From: [Clostridium] scindens
GTDB taxonomy: Bacteria > Bacillota > Clostridia > Lachnospirales > Lachnospiraceae
Reading direction: 5' to 3'
DNA length: 64,000 bases
NCBI RefSeq assembly: GCF_019597925.1
Contig: NZ_CP080442.1
Span: forward strand, 96,001-160,000
Shown in pieces: positions 51,794 through 60,362 of the stretch; position 1 is the first letter of the stretch, and each line of letters opens with the position of its first letter. The position numbers and the translations under genes are program-made. The notes beneath the pieces are model-generated. The model made no database searches, was not told where the DNA came from, and was given only the letters and a program-made list of their open reading frames with translations.

Positions 51794-52870
51794 ATGTTAA
51801 GAATAGGAATGCTTACAAGCGGAGGAGACTGCCAGGCGCTGAATGCGGCAATGCGGGGCGTAGTAAAAGGAATCTGCTCTAAAAGAGATGATGTGGAGAT
51901 CTACGGATTTCAGGAGGGGTATAAAGGACTGATCTATTCAAATTTCAAGATGCTGACTTCCAGGGACTTCTCCGGGATATTGACGGTTGGCGGGACGATT
52001 CTTGGGACATCCAGGCAGCCATTCAAGCTGATGCGCGTTCCGGATGAGAATGGACTTGATAAGGTAGAAGCGATGAAGCATACGTACCACAAGCTGAATC
52101 TGGACTGCCTCGTCGTCCTGGGAGGCAATGGAACGCATAAGACTGCCAATATGCTTAGGGAGGAAGGCCTGAATGTTATCACGCTTCCGAAGACGATTGA
52201 CAATGACTTATGGGGGACGGATATGACCTTTGGGTTCCAGAGCGCGGTGGATATCGCGACAGATACCATTGACAGGATCCATACGACAGCCACATCCCAC
52301 AGCCGGGTATTCATCATCGAGGTTATGGGGCACAAGGTTGGCTGGGTAACGCTCCATGCGGGAATTGCAGGAGGCGCGGACATTATATTGCTGCCGGAGA
52401 TTCCATACGACATCGATGTGGTGGTGGAAGCGATAAATAAGCGCAAGGCTGCGGGAAAGAAGTTTACGATAATCGCGGTGGCCGAGGGCGCGATATCCAA
52501 GGAAGACGCGAAACTTTCCAAGAAGGAGCTGAAGGAAAAGAAGGCGAAGCAGAAATATCCTTCGGTTGCCTATGAGATATCTGAAAAGATCCAGAAGAAG
52601 ACAGACCAGGAGGTGCGCATTACGGTTCCTGGCCATACGCAGCGCGGCGGCTCGCCCTGCGCGTATGACAGGGTGCTGGCCACGAGGCTTGGAGCGGCAG
52701 CTGCGGAAGCCATACTGGATGGAGACTTTGGCTGCATGGTGGCTGTAAAGAACAGGGATATTGCCCGCGTTCCGCTCAGCGAGGTGGCAGGCAAATTAAA
52801 ATACGTGGATCCGGAATCTGATATTGTCAGGGAAGCCAAGATGACAGGAATCAGTTTTGGAGACAAATAA
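51794..52870 (+). CDS. 6-phosphofructokinase, Lys124-type (group III-like)
   Basis: 358 residues. It phosphorylates fructose-6-P in glycolysis. It has LTSGGDCQALNAAMRG, LGGNGTHKTA, LPKTIDNDLWGTD, FIIEVMGHKVGWV and PGHTQRGGSPCAYD. At the donor site it has Gly at the position equivalent to E. coli Gly104 (ATP-like), but Asn at 103 and Lys at 124 (PKTIDND, as in PPi-using and mixed-substrate forms). ATP use is more likely, but pyrophosphate should be tested. The ATG at 51794 follows AAAGGAGTGG; the longer frame upstream is not coding-like. Confidence 0.9.
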   Translation: MLRIGMLTSGGDCQALNAAMRGVVKGICSKRDDVEIYGFQEGYKGLIYSNFKMLTSRDFSGILTVGGTILGTSRQPFKLMRVPDENGLDKVEAMKHTYHKLNLDCLVVLGGNGTHKTANMLREEGLNVITLPKTIDNDLWGTDMTFGFQSAVDIATDTIDRIHTTATSHSRVFIIEVMGHKVGWVTLHAGIAGGADIILLPEIPYDIDVVVEAINKRKAAGKKFTIIAVAEGAISKEDAKLSKKELKEKKAKQKYPSVAYEISEKIQKKTDQEVRITVPGHTQRGGSPCAYDRVLATRLGAAAAEAILDGDFGCMVAVKNRDIARVPLSEVAGKLKYVDPESDIVREAKMTGISFGDK

Positions 52871-52891
52871 AGCAGACAGGGAGTGTAAGAA

Positions 52892-54463
52892 ATGTCATAT
52901 ACGGCATTGTACCGGAAGTTCCGTCCTGACGAATTTGAAGACGTAAAAGGTCAGGACGCCATAGTGAAGACATTAAAAAACCAGATAAAAGCAGAACGGA
53001 TTGGACATGCGTATCTGTTCTGCGGGACAAGAGGGACTGGAAAGACGACTGTGGCAAAGATATTTGCGAAAGCGGTAAACTGCGAGCATCCGGTAGATGG
53101 AAGCCCATGCGGGGAATGTGCCATGTGCAGATCGATTGCCGCGGGCACGTCCATGAATGTGATAGAAATTGATGCCGCGTCCAACAACGGCGTGGACAAT
53201 ATCCGCGAGATCCGCGAGGAGGTTGCGTACCGGCCTACAGAAGGAAGGTATAAAGTCTATATTATAGATGAGGTCCATATGCTGTCTATAGGAGCGTTCA
53301 ATGCGCTGCTGAAAACATTGGAAGAGCCCCCGGAATATGTGATATTTATTCTGGCCACAACGGAAGCCCACAAGATACCGATTACGATATTAAGCCGGTG
53401 CCAGCGGTATGATTTCAAGAGAATATCGATTGAGACCATATCCGCCAGGCTCCGGGAATTGATTGACAAGGAAGAGTGGGAGGTGGAGGAAAAGGCTGTG
53501 CGCTATATTGCGAAGATGGCGGATGGCTCCATGAGAGATTCCTTAAGCCTGCTGGATCAATGCGTTGCCTTCTACATTGGCGAGAAACTGACCTATGACC
53601 ATGTGCTTGAGGTACTGGGAGCGGTGGATACGGAGACGTTCAGCAGGCTGCTTCGGGAACTGCTTTCCATGGATGTGCATAAGGTAATAGAGACGGTAGA
53701 AGAACTGGTGATGCAAGGAAGAGAACTGTCCCAGCTGGCATCGGATTTTACGTGGTATCTGCGCAACCTGCTCCTTGTAAAAAGTTCTGACAATATGGAA
53801 GATGTGCTGGACGTGTCCACGGAAAATCTGGCCCAGTTAAAAGAAGAGGCCCAGATGATTGACAATGACACGCTAATCCGGTATATTAGAATTTTCTCGG
53901 ACCTTACCAATCAGTTAAAATACGCCACCCAGAAAAGGGTACTGCTGGAGGTAACGCTGATAAAGCTATGCCGGCCGGCCATGGACCAGAATCAGGATGC
54001 GCTTCTCGACCGGATCAGGCTGATCGAAAAGCAGCTGGAAGAAGGACTTTCAGACAGCGCTGTAAAGGAAAAAGTAGTCTATGTCAACTCGGATGGCCCT
54101 GCAGAACAGAAAGAGAAGCCAAGGCCCGAACTGCCCAAGGCGCTAAACGAAGATGTAAAGGCAGTGGCCCAGGACTTCCGCTCTATCGCCAATGACGCGT
54201 CGCCGCTTCTTCGGACGTATTTAAAGAAAGCCAGGCTAAGCCCGGGAGAGGGCAGCCGCCTGCTCATCGTACTTCCGGACGAAGTAAGCGCTGCTGCGGT
54301 GGGGACTGCGGAGCATAAAGAAGAGATAGAGAGGCTCATTGAAGAAAAGATAGGAAAACAGGTCGATATAGAAGTCCGGCAGCTGGAAGAAGGCCGAAGG
54401 TTTGAGGACAGTTTCGTGGATCTTGAGAATTTGATCCATATGGAAATAACAATAGAAGATTAG
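52892..54463 (+). CDS. dnaX: DNA polymerase III gamma/tau clamp-loader subunit
   Basis: 523 residues. The AAA+ domain has CGTRGTGKTTVAKIF, a zinc module (CEHPVDGSPCGECAMC), IIDEVHMLS, and the sensor/SRC motif LSRCQRYDFKRI. The C-terminal part is short for a tau subunit, and I see no clear slippery A-run that would give a separate gamma. It loads sliding clamps at the fork. It starts a dnaX-ybaB-recR block conserved across bacteria. Confidence 0.95.
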   Translation: MSYTALYRKFRPDEFEDVKGQDAIVKTLKNQIKAERIGHAYLFCGTRGTGKTTVAKIFAKAVNCEHPVDGSPCGECAMCRSIAAGTSMNVIEIDAASNNGVDNIREIREEVAYRPTEGRYKVYIIDEVHMLSIGAFNALLKTLEEPPEYVIFILATTEAHKIPITILSRCQRYDFKRISIETISARLRELIDKEEWEVEEKAVRYIAKMADGSMRDSLSLLDQCVAFYIGEKLTYDHVLEVLGAVDTETFSRLLRELLSMDVHKVIETVEELVMQGRELSQLASDFTWYLRNLLLVKSSDNMEDVLDVSTENLAQLKEEAQMIDNDTLIRYIRIFSDLTNQLKYATQKRVLLEVTLIKLCRPAMDQNQDALLDRIRLIEKQLEEGLSDSAVKEKVVYVNSDGPAEQKEKPRPELPKALNEDVKAVAQDFRSIANDASPLLRTYLKKARLSPGEGSRLLIVLPDEVSAAAVGTAEHKEEIERLIEEKIGKQVDIEVRQLEEGRRFEDSFVDLENLIHMEITIED

Positions 54464-54475
54464 GAGGATATGAAG

Positions 54476-54829
54476 ATGGCAAAACGTGGAGGATTTCCAG
54501 GAGGAGGAATGCCTGGGAATATGGCAAATCTGATGAAGCAGGCACAGAAGATGCAGCGTCAGATGGAAGAACAGGCAAAAGAAATGGAGACAAAGGAGTT
54601 TACTGCCACTGCCGGAGGCGGAGCAGTAGAAGTAACGGTATCTGGAACGAAGAAGGTATTGAAGGTCAAGCTGGATGAGGAAGCCGTAGATCCGGATGAC
54701 GTGGAGATGCTGGAGGATCTGATCGTTGCGGCGGTGAATGAGGCAATGGATAAGGTGGATGAAGTGTCCGCGTCAGCCATGTCCAAGTTCACAGGCGGCA
54801 TGGGCGGACAGATGCCTGGATTGTTCTAG
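54476..54829 (+). CDS. YbaB/EbfC nucleoid-associated protein
   Basis: 117 residues. It has NMANLMKQAQKMQRQMEEQA, a Gly-rich stretch, VEVTVSGTKKVLKVKLDEEA and DLIVAAVNEAMDKV, all typical of YbaB. It forms a DNA-binding dimer. The ATG at 54476 is 8 bases after GGAGG; another ATG at 54470 is too close. It lies between dnaX and recR, its usual place. Confidence 0.94.
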   Translation: MAKRGGFPGGGMPGNMANLMKQAQKMQRQMEEQAKEMETKEFTATAGGGAVEVTVSGTKKVLKVKLDEEAVDPDDVEMLEDLIVAAVNEAMDKVDEVSASAMSKFTGGMGGQMPGLF

Positions 54830-54844
54830 CAGGGAGCGTAGGAA

Positions 54845-55441
54845 ATGGATTATTACAGTAGCCAGATGAGCAAGTTAATTGAAGAATTGTCATGCCTCCC
54901 GGGCATAGGTTCAAAGTCAGCGGCAAGGCTGGCTTTTCACTTGATACACATGCCCCTGGATGACGTAAAAAGGCTGGCGTCCACGATGGTCGAGGCGCGG
55001 GAGAATGTCAGATACTGCGCGCAGTGCTATACGCTGACGGATCAAGAACTTTGCCCGATCTGCAGTAACAGCGGCAGGGATCACAAGACGATCATGGTGG
55101 TAGAGAACACCAGAGATCTGGCAGCATATGAAAAGACAGGAAAATACAACGGCGTGTACCATGTTCTGCATGGGGCGATCTCGCCCATGCTTGGCATCGG
55201 GCCGGAGGATATCAAGTTAAAAGAACTGATCGAGCGCTTGCAGGGGGACGTGGATGAGGTGATCATCGCCACGAATTCCAGTTTGGAAGGGGAGACTACG
55301 GCTATGTATATCAGTAAGCTGATCAAGCCTACAGGAATCAAGGTCAGCAGGATTGCCAGCGGCGTTCCGGTTGGAGGAGACTTGGAGTATATTGACGAAG
55401 TGACCCTTTTGAGGGCGCTGGAAGGCAGAACACAGCTGTAA
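54845..55441 (+). CDS. recR: Recombination mediator RecR
   Basis: 198 residues, the normal length. The N-terminal HhH is followed by a Cys4 zinc finger (CAQCYTLTDQELCPIC) and a Toprim domain (IMVVENTRDLAAYEKTG). It ends with VPVGGDLEYIDEVTLLRAL. It acts with RecF and RecO to load RecA at gaps. It is translated 15 bp after ybaB and is the last gene of the dnaX operon. Confidence 0.95.
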   Translation: MDYYSSQMSKLIEELSCLPGIGSKSAARLAFHLIHMPLDDVKRLASTMVEARENVRYCAQCYTLTDQELCPICSNSGRDHKTIMVVENTRDLAAYEKTGKYNGVYHVLHGAISPMLGIGPEDIKLKELIERLQGDVDEVIIATNSSLEGETTAMYISKLIKPTGIKVSRIASGVPVGGDLEYIDEVTLLRALEGRTQL

Positions 55442-55449
55442 ATGCAAAG

Positions 55450-55485
55450 GGGGACAGGCGATAGATAGTGGATTGGCCTGTCCCC
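55450..55485 (+). terminator. Hairpin between recR and the LacI gene
   Basis: GGGGACAGGC (55450-55459) pairs perfectly with GCCTGTCCCC (55476-55485). No T-run follows. It is a weak terminator or a leader structure 19 bp before the next start. Confidence 0.5.
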
Positions 55486-55504
55486 GTTGAGGTGATAAGA
55501 GAGA

Positions 55505-56602
55505 ATGGGAAAGAAAAAAGTTACATCTACAGATATCGCAAGGGCCGCCGGAGTATCGCAATCTACGGTCTCCATGGTTCTGAATAAAAAGTATAATGTA
55601 TCTTTTTCAAAAGAAACTGTGGAAAAAGTCGAGAATGCCGCGAAGGAATTAGGATATGTCCCCCCAAAGCGCAAGACGAAAAAAGGTGCCAGGCAGGAGA
55701 AACTTTTGGTGGTCTTTTGTTCCAACCTTACGAACCCTTATTATGTCATGCTGCTTCAGGGAATTGAGTCCAGGGCAAAAGAGCAGGGATTCGGCCTCTT
55801 TGTCTGCAATACCCAGAGAGACTTGAGAATGGAGGAGCGGTATCTTAAAATGATGTGGGAACTGCGCCCTCTGGGAATTATTTACACCTGCAACCCAAGC
55901 CACTGCTTTATGGACCTGTTGAAAGAACTGTCTGAAAAGATTCCGGTAGCAGTCATTAACAACCAGAATGAGAAGATGAATGTGGATGCAGTGGAACTGG
56001 ACAACTCCAAACTGGGAAGAATCATGGCACGCCACCTTCTGGAACTTGGCCATCGGAAGGTAGCCTATATCGCGCCACCTCTTACAGCCAGGCAGAAGCA
56101 GCGTTCCAAGCGCGTGGAAGGATTCCTGAAGGAATACGAGCAGGCCGGACTCAGGGATCAGGTGATTATCAAGGCCGCGAGGGAAGAGTTCGACCAGGAT
56201 GTGGCCCACATTGATTCGGAATATAAGATTGGCTATGATCTGACATGCGAGCTTCTGCAGGAGACCAGGGATATTACGGCGATCGCGGGACTCAACGATA
56301 TGATCGCCTTTGGGATTATGGATGCGCTCCATGAGGCAAAGATAAAGGTTCCTGCCGATATGTCTGTCATGGGATGCGATAATACGCTGTTTGCCCGTAT
56401 GCACAAGGTGGAATTGACGACCATTGAGCATTTTGTCATATTTAAAGGGCGGGACGCCTGTGATATTATTATGAAGAAGATAGCCTCCCACCACACCCAG
56501 TATTCAGAGACCCCTCCCATCAGTACTTACCATGTAGAGTATGAGCCAAAGCTGATCGTGCGGGGGACGACCGCGTATGCCAAAGGGAAAAAGAAAAAAT
56601 AA
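55505..56602 (+). CDS. LacI-family transcriptional regulator
   Basis: 365 residues. The N-terminal LacI HTH is TSTDIARAAGVSQSTVSMVLN, with a hinge near VPPKRKTKKG. The periplasmic-binding-like effector domain has FCSNLTNPYYVMLLQGIESR, HLLELGHRKVAYI and AIAGLNDMIAFGIMDALHEA. The C-terminus is Lys-rich. It probably represses sugar metabolism genes; the transaldolase/transketolase operon downstream is a candidate, with a palindrome TTACATGTAA at 56715 as a possible site. The effector is unknown. Confidence 0.9.
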   Translation: MGKKKVTSTDIARAAGVSQSTVSMVLNKKYNVSFSKETVEKVENAAKELGYVPPKRKTKKGARQEKLLVVFCSNLTNPYYVMLLQGIESRAKEQGFGLFVCNTQRDLRMEERYLKMMWELRPLGIIYTCNPSHCFMDLLKELSEKIPVAVINNQNEKMNVDAVELDNSKLGRIMARHLLELGHRKVAYIAPPLTARQKQRSKRVEGFLKEYEQAGLRDQVIIKAAREEFDQDVAHIDSEYKIGYDLTCELLQETRDITAIAGLNDMIAFGIMDALHEAKIKVPADMSVMGCDNTLFARMHKVELTTIEHFVIFKGRDACDIIMKKIASHHTQYSETPPISTYHVEYEPKLIVRGTTAYAKGKKKK

Positions 56603-56868
56603 AATTAATTTATTCCGGGGAATTATTATTAATAATAGAATAGAAAGATAGTAAAAGGAATCGTAAAATCATTGGAATAAAAAATATTTTAAAGAAAATC
56701 AAAAGAAAAATTACTTACATGTAATTAATAAAAGAGAAATATTAATAGAAAAAATTATTAATAAATTTTATGCGCTATTGACCAAACTTCATCCTATAAG
56801 TTATAATTCTAGCATGTGGCAAATAGCGGAAAGTGAAGGGATTCACGGAATTTAAAGGAGGAAGAAAA
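56603..56868 (+). promoter_or_regulatory. AT-rich leader and promoter of the transaldolase operon
   Basis: No gene. It contains the palindrome TTACATGTAA (56715-56724) in very AT-rich DNA, then a promoter TTGACC (56778-56783), 18 bases, TATAAT (56802-56807). The ribosome site AAAGGAGG ends about 7 bases before the ATG at 56869. Confidence 0.6.
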
Positions 56869-57522
56869 ATGAGGTTTTTCATTGACACAGCCAAGGTAGA
56901 GGATATTAAGAAGGCAAATGATATGGGAGTGATCTGTGGCGTAACCACCAACCCATCTCTCATCGCAAAAGAAGGAAGAGTATTCGAGGAAGTTATCGCG
57001 GAGATCGCGTCTATCGTAGACGGACCGATCAGCGGAGAAGTTAAAGCGACTACCGTTGACGCCGAAGGCATGATTGCTGAAGGAAGAGAGATTGCTAAGA
57101 TTCATAAGAATATGGTAGTAAAGCTTCCGATGACTGTTGAAGGGCTGAAGGCATGCAAGCAGTTGACATCCGAGGGAATCAAGACGAATGTTACATTAGT
57201 ATTTACGGCCAACCAGGCTCTGCTGGCAGCAAGGGCTGGCGCAACTTATGTATCTCCATTCCTTGGACGTCTGGATGATATTTCCGTAAGAGGAACAGAT
57301 CTGATCGCGGAGATCGCGCAGATCTTTGATGTGGCAGGAATTGAGACTCAGATCATAGCAGCCAGCGTACGTAATCCGATCCATGTAACAGACTGCGCGC
57401 TGGCAGGAGCCGATATCGCGACGGTTCCATATGCGGTGATCGAGCAGATGACAAAGCATCCGCTGACAGATGCGGGAATTGCAAAATTCCAGGCTGATTA
57501 TAAAGCGGTATTTGGCGAATAA
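56869..57522 (+). CDS. Transaldolase, small FSA/TalC type
   Basis: 217 residues, the short transaldolase/fructose-6-phosphate-aldolase family. It has MRFFIDTAKVEDIKKAND, GVTTNPSLIAKEG, the Schiff-base Lys in MVVKLPMTVEG, TLVFTANQALLAARAGA and VSPFLGRLDD. It transfers dihydroxyacetone units in the non-oxidative pentose phosphate pathway. It is first in a three-gene operon with both halves of transketolase. Confidence 0.93.
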   Translation: MRFFIDTAKVEDIKKANDMGVICGVTTNPSLIAKEGRVFEEVIAEIASIVDGPISGEVKATTVDAEGMIAEGREIAKIHKNMVVKLPMTVEGLKACKQLTSEGIKTNVTLVFTANQALLAARAGATYVSPFLGRLDDISVRGTDLIAEIAQIFDVAGIETQIIAASVRNPIHVTDCALAGADIATVPYAVIEQMTKHPLTDAGIAKFQADYKAVFGE

Positions 57523-57548
57523 TCCATCATACAGACAGGAGGAGCATC

Positions 57549-58385
57549 ATGAACAAATTAGAGTTAATGAAGACTGCCAATGAGATCCGCAAGGGTATCG
57601 TTACGGCGGTTCACAGCGCTAAGTCCGGACATCCGGGCGGATCTTTATCTGCGGCGGATATCTATACATATCTGTTTTTTGAAGAAATGAACATCGATCC
57701 GAAAGACCCTAAAAAGGCAGACCGCGACCGTTTTGTATTATCAAAAGGCCACACTGCCCCGGGATATTATTCGACTTTGGCAAACAGAGGATTCTTCCCG
57801 GTAGAAGACCTTACCACATTGCGTAAGGTAGGATCTTATCTTCAGGGACACCCGGATATGAAGCATATTCCAGGAGTAGACATGTCAAGCGGCTCGCTGG
57901 GACAGGGAATCTCCGCGGCAGTCGGAATGGCTATCTCCGCGAAATTATCCGGAGATGACTACCGTGTATATACGCTGCTTGGAGACGGCGAGATCCAGGA
58001 GGGACAGGTATGGGAAGCATCCATGCTGGCAGCGCACCGCAAGCTGGATAATCTGGTAGTCATAGTAGACAATAACAACCTTCAGATTGACGGAGCCATT
58101 GATGAGGTTAACTCCCCATATCCGATCGATCAGAAGTTTGAAGCATTTAACTTCCATGTGATCAATATTGATGGCCATGATTTTGATGCGATTGACGCTG
58201 CCTTTAAGGAGGCCAGGGCCACCAAAGGACAGCCGACAGCTATTATTGCAAAGACAATCAAAGGAAAAGGCGTTTCCTTCATGGAAAACCAGGCTTCCTG
58301 GCACGGCGCGGCTCCGAACGACGAGCAGTATGCGGTTGCTATGGCAGACTTAGAGAAAGTAGGTGAAGCATTATGTCAGAAGTAA
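57549..58385 (+). CDS. Transketolase, N-terminal subunit
   Basis: 278 residues, the thiamine-diphosphate-binding half. It has AKSGHPGGSLSAADI, RFVLSKGHTAPGYY, MSSGSLGQGISAAVGMA and the ThDP motif LGDGEIQEGQVWEA...DNNNLQ (GDG-N metal/ThDP site). The split form is common in Clostridia. It overlaps the next gene by 13 bases, ensuring equal expression of the two halves. Confidence 0.94.
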   Translation: MNKLELMKTANEIRKGIVTAVHSAKSGHPGGSLSAADIYTYLFFEEMNIDPKDPKKADRDRFVLSKGHTAPGYYSTLANRGFFPVEDLTTLRKVGSYLQGHPDMKHIPGVDMSSGSLGQGISAAVGMAISAKLSGDDYRVYTLLGDGEIQEGQVWEASMLAAHRKLDNLVVIVDNNNLQIDGAIDEVNSPYPIDQKFEAFNFHVINIDGHDFDAIDAAFKEARATKGQPTAIIAKTIKGKGVSFMENQASWHGAAPNDEQYAVAMADLEKVGEALCQK

Positions 58386-59314
58386 AGAAGATTGCAACAA
58401 GAGAAAGCTACGGTAATGCTTTGGTTGAATTAGGAAAAGCCCATGAAGATGTCGTAGTACTGGATGCCGACCTGGCAGCAGCGACAAAGACCGGGACTTT
58501 TAAGAAGGCTTTTCCAGAGCGTCATATTGACTGCGGTATTGCGGAGTGCAATATGATCGGCGTGGCAGCAGGAATTGCGGCTACCGGCAAGGTACCGTTT
58601 GCGAGTTCTTTCGCTATGTTCGCTGCAGGACGCGCATTCGAGCAGGTGCGTAATTCTGTAGGCTATCCGAAACTGAACGTAAAGATCGGTGCGACCCATG
58701 CAGGAATCTCCGTAGGAGAGGACGGGGCAACCCACCAGTGTAATGAAGATATCGCTTTGATGCGTACGATTCCGGGGATGGTCGTAATCAATCCATCCGA
58801 CGATGTAGAGGCGAAGGCAGCGGTTGAAGCGGCTTATGAACATGTGGGACCTGTATACCTGCGTTTCGGAAGGCTTGCGGTTCCGGTAATCAATGATCAT
58901 GCGGATTACAAATTTGAACTTGGAAAAGCGATCACGCTTCGCGAAGGCACGGATGTGACGATTATCGCAACCGGACTGCCGGTATCTGAGTCCCTGGCAG
59001 CAGCGGAAAAACTGGCAGCCGATGGAATCAGTGCGGAAGTAATCAATATGCATACGATCAAGCCGTTGGATGAGGAGGCTGTCATTAAGGCGGCTGCCAA
59101 GACCGGAAAGATCGTGACGGTAGAGGAGCACTCCATCATTGGCGGACTGGGAAGCGCGGTCTGCGACGTGGTTGCAGAAAAAGCGCCGGCAAAGGTAATG
59201 AAGATTGGAATCAATGATACATACGGAGAATCAGGCCCGGCAGTAGAATTGATCAAGAAATATGGTCTGGATGCAGACAGCATCTATGAAAAGGTAAAAG
59301 CATTTGCGAAATAA
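58373..59314 (+). CDS. Transketolase, C-terminal subunit
   Basis: 313 residues, the pyrimidine-binding and C-terminal domains. It has ATRESYGNALVELGK, DADLAAATKTGTF, HIDCGIAECNMIGVAAG (the ThDP-activating Glu), DGATHQCNEDIALMRTIPG, GPVYLRFGR and TVEEHSIIGGLGSAV. With the N-subunit it moves two-carbon units between sugar phosphates, making ribose-5-P for prs. A terminator follows. Confidence 0.94.
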   Translation: MSEVKKIATRESYGNALVELGKAHEDVVVLDADLAAATKTGTFKKAFPERHIDCGIAECNMIGVAAGIAATGKVPFASSFAMFAAGRAFEQVRNSVGYPKLNVKIGATHAGISVGEDGATHQCNEDIALMRTIPGMVVINPSDDVEAKAAVEAAYEHVGPVYLRFGRLAVPVINDHADYKFELGKAITLREGTDVTIIATGLPVSESLAAAEKLAADGISAEVINMHTIKPLDEEAVIKAAAKTGKIVTVEEHSIIGGLGSAVCDVVAEKAPAKVMKIGINDTYGESGPAVELIKKYGLDADSIYEKVKAFAK

Positions 59315-59328
59315 TTGATAGGTGATAG

Positions 59329-59364
59329 AAAAGAGCACATCCTGCGAAGGGATGTGCTCTTTTT
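59329..59364. terminator. Terminator after transketolase, shared with the XRE gene
   Basis: AAAAGAGCACATCC (59329-59342) pairs with GGATGTGCTCTTTT (59350-59363). It overlaps the stop of the convergent minus-strand gene. Confidence 0.9.
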
Positions 59365-59623
59365 AGCGCATGTCGTCTGCGAAATGATTGCGGAGCAGGT
59401 CGTCAGGACTGACGCCAAAAAAGTCAGCCAGCGCCAGGACTTCGTAGTCGGGCACGAATCGTGTCCCCTGCTCGATCCGCAGTACGGTCAGATCATTAAA
59501 GTCGTAACCCCTTAACTGCAGCTGTACGGCTAATGCCTTCTGAGTAAGGTTGCGGCGCTTGCGCAAGGATTTTACAGAAGGGCCTATGATATTCTTTGTT
59601 GTTCCATTCCAATATATTTTCAT
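59363..59623 (-). CDS. Small XRE-family HTH regulator
   Basis: 86 residues. The HTH is SVKSLRKRRNLTQKALAVQL (first helices), then FNDLTVLRIEQGTRFVPDYE (recognition region) and LALADFFGVSPDDLL. A GGGGGAG ribosome site precedes the ATG. It is divergent from the LytTR regulator at 59748, so it may control the shared 125-bp region. Confidence 0.85.
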   Translation of the reverse strand: MKIYWNGTTKNIIGPSVKSLRKRRNLTQKALAVQLQLRGYDFNDLTVLRIEQGTRFVPDYEVLALADFFGVSPDDLLRNHFADDMR

Positions 59624-59654
59624 GCTGTCAACACTCCCCCGGAGAATAGTCGAA

Positions 59655-59722
59655 ACTTCTAAAGATGAAAGATTATTATTGATAATATCCCAATATGTTG
59701 ATAAAATACTTCTAAAGATGAA
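59655..59722 (+). repeat. Direct repeat in the XRE/LytTR intergenic region
   Basis: ACTTCTAAAGATGAA occurs at 59655-59669 and 59708-59722, 53 bp (five helical turns) apart. The spacing is not a multiple of three, which argues for a DNA-level role such as regulator binding. Confidence 0.6.
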
Positions 59723-59747
59723 GTTTGAGGGGAATGAAAGAGTTACT

Positions 59748-60260
59748 ATGTATGAAATGATAATCTATTGCTATGATGAATGCGGCAGGCCAAGCGAAAT
59801 TGTTAATTATAAAAAAATAACGAAACCTCTGGCAGACGATGGATCAGAGTTGAGACAAATAGAACATTTGACGGGAATCTTGGAAGATATAGAGAAGACA
59901 TTCTGCGGGAAAAGACGGGATAAGAAAGTGCTGATCATTTCACAGAAAGGGAAGGAAGAGATCTTTAGAGAAGAAGATATCCTGTATATAGAGAGAAAAG
60001 GAAGAGAAACCAGAATCTATCTCAGGGAGTCGGAGGTTTTGGTTACGAGCCGGCTGGAAGAATTAGAAGAACAGCTTGCTGATACGGATTTCGTTAGATG
60101 CCATAAAAGCTACCTTGTAAATCTAGACGAGATACGACAGTTTCGCAGAACGGAATTTGTAATGAGAAATGGAGAGAGGATTCCTATCAGTCGAAATTTC
60201 CAGGAGACTGTAAAAACTAAATTTATGAACTGGGCAAAAGAAAAGAGACAGAAACGTTGA
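59748..60260 (+). CDS. LytTR-family DNA-binding regulator without receiver domain
   Basis: 170 residues from the ATG at 59748. The C-terminal ~100 residues are a LytTR domain: EEDILYIERKGRETRIYL, FVRCHKSYLVNLDEI and GERIPISRNFQETVK. The first ~75 residues are short and do not form a phospho-receiver. The frame is open to 59550 with other possible starts at 59622, 59679 and 59718. I chose 59748 because it starts after the intergenic repeat, though its ribosome site (AAAGAG) is weak. It may regulate the surface protein that follows and its own gene. Confidence 0.75.
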   Translation: MYEMIIYCYDECGRPSEIVNYKKITKPLADDGSELRQIEHLTGILEDIEKTFCGKRRDKKVLIISQKGKEEIFREEDILYIERKGRETRIYLRESEVLVTSRLEELEEQLADTDFVRCHKSYLVNLDEIRQFRRTEFVMRNGERIPISRNFQETVKTKFMNWAKEKRQKR

Positions 60261-60362
60261 TAAAAACAGCAGGAACTTGGACAGTTGTGCAGAAATATTG
60301 AAAACGCGCCAAAGGTCGGATAAGATGAAGCAGTATTAATTAAATTCCAGGAGGATGCAAGG

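Noticed and set aside
52892..54463. Programmed frameshift site in dnaX producing gamma
   Set aside because: No long A-run with the typical slippery layout and hairpin was found, and the encoded protein is already short.
55450..55485. Hairpin before the LacI gene as an operator
   Set aside because: The arms are long, G/C-rich and 16 bases apart. It looks like RNA structure rather than a LacI-type palindrome.
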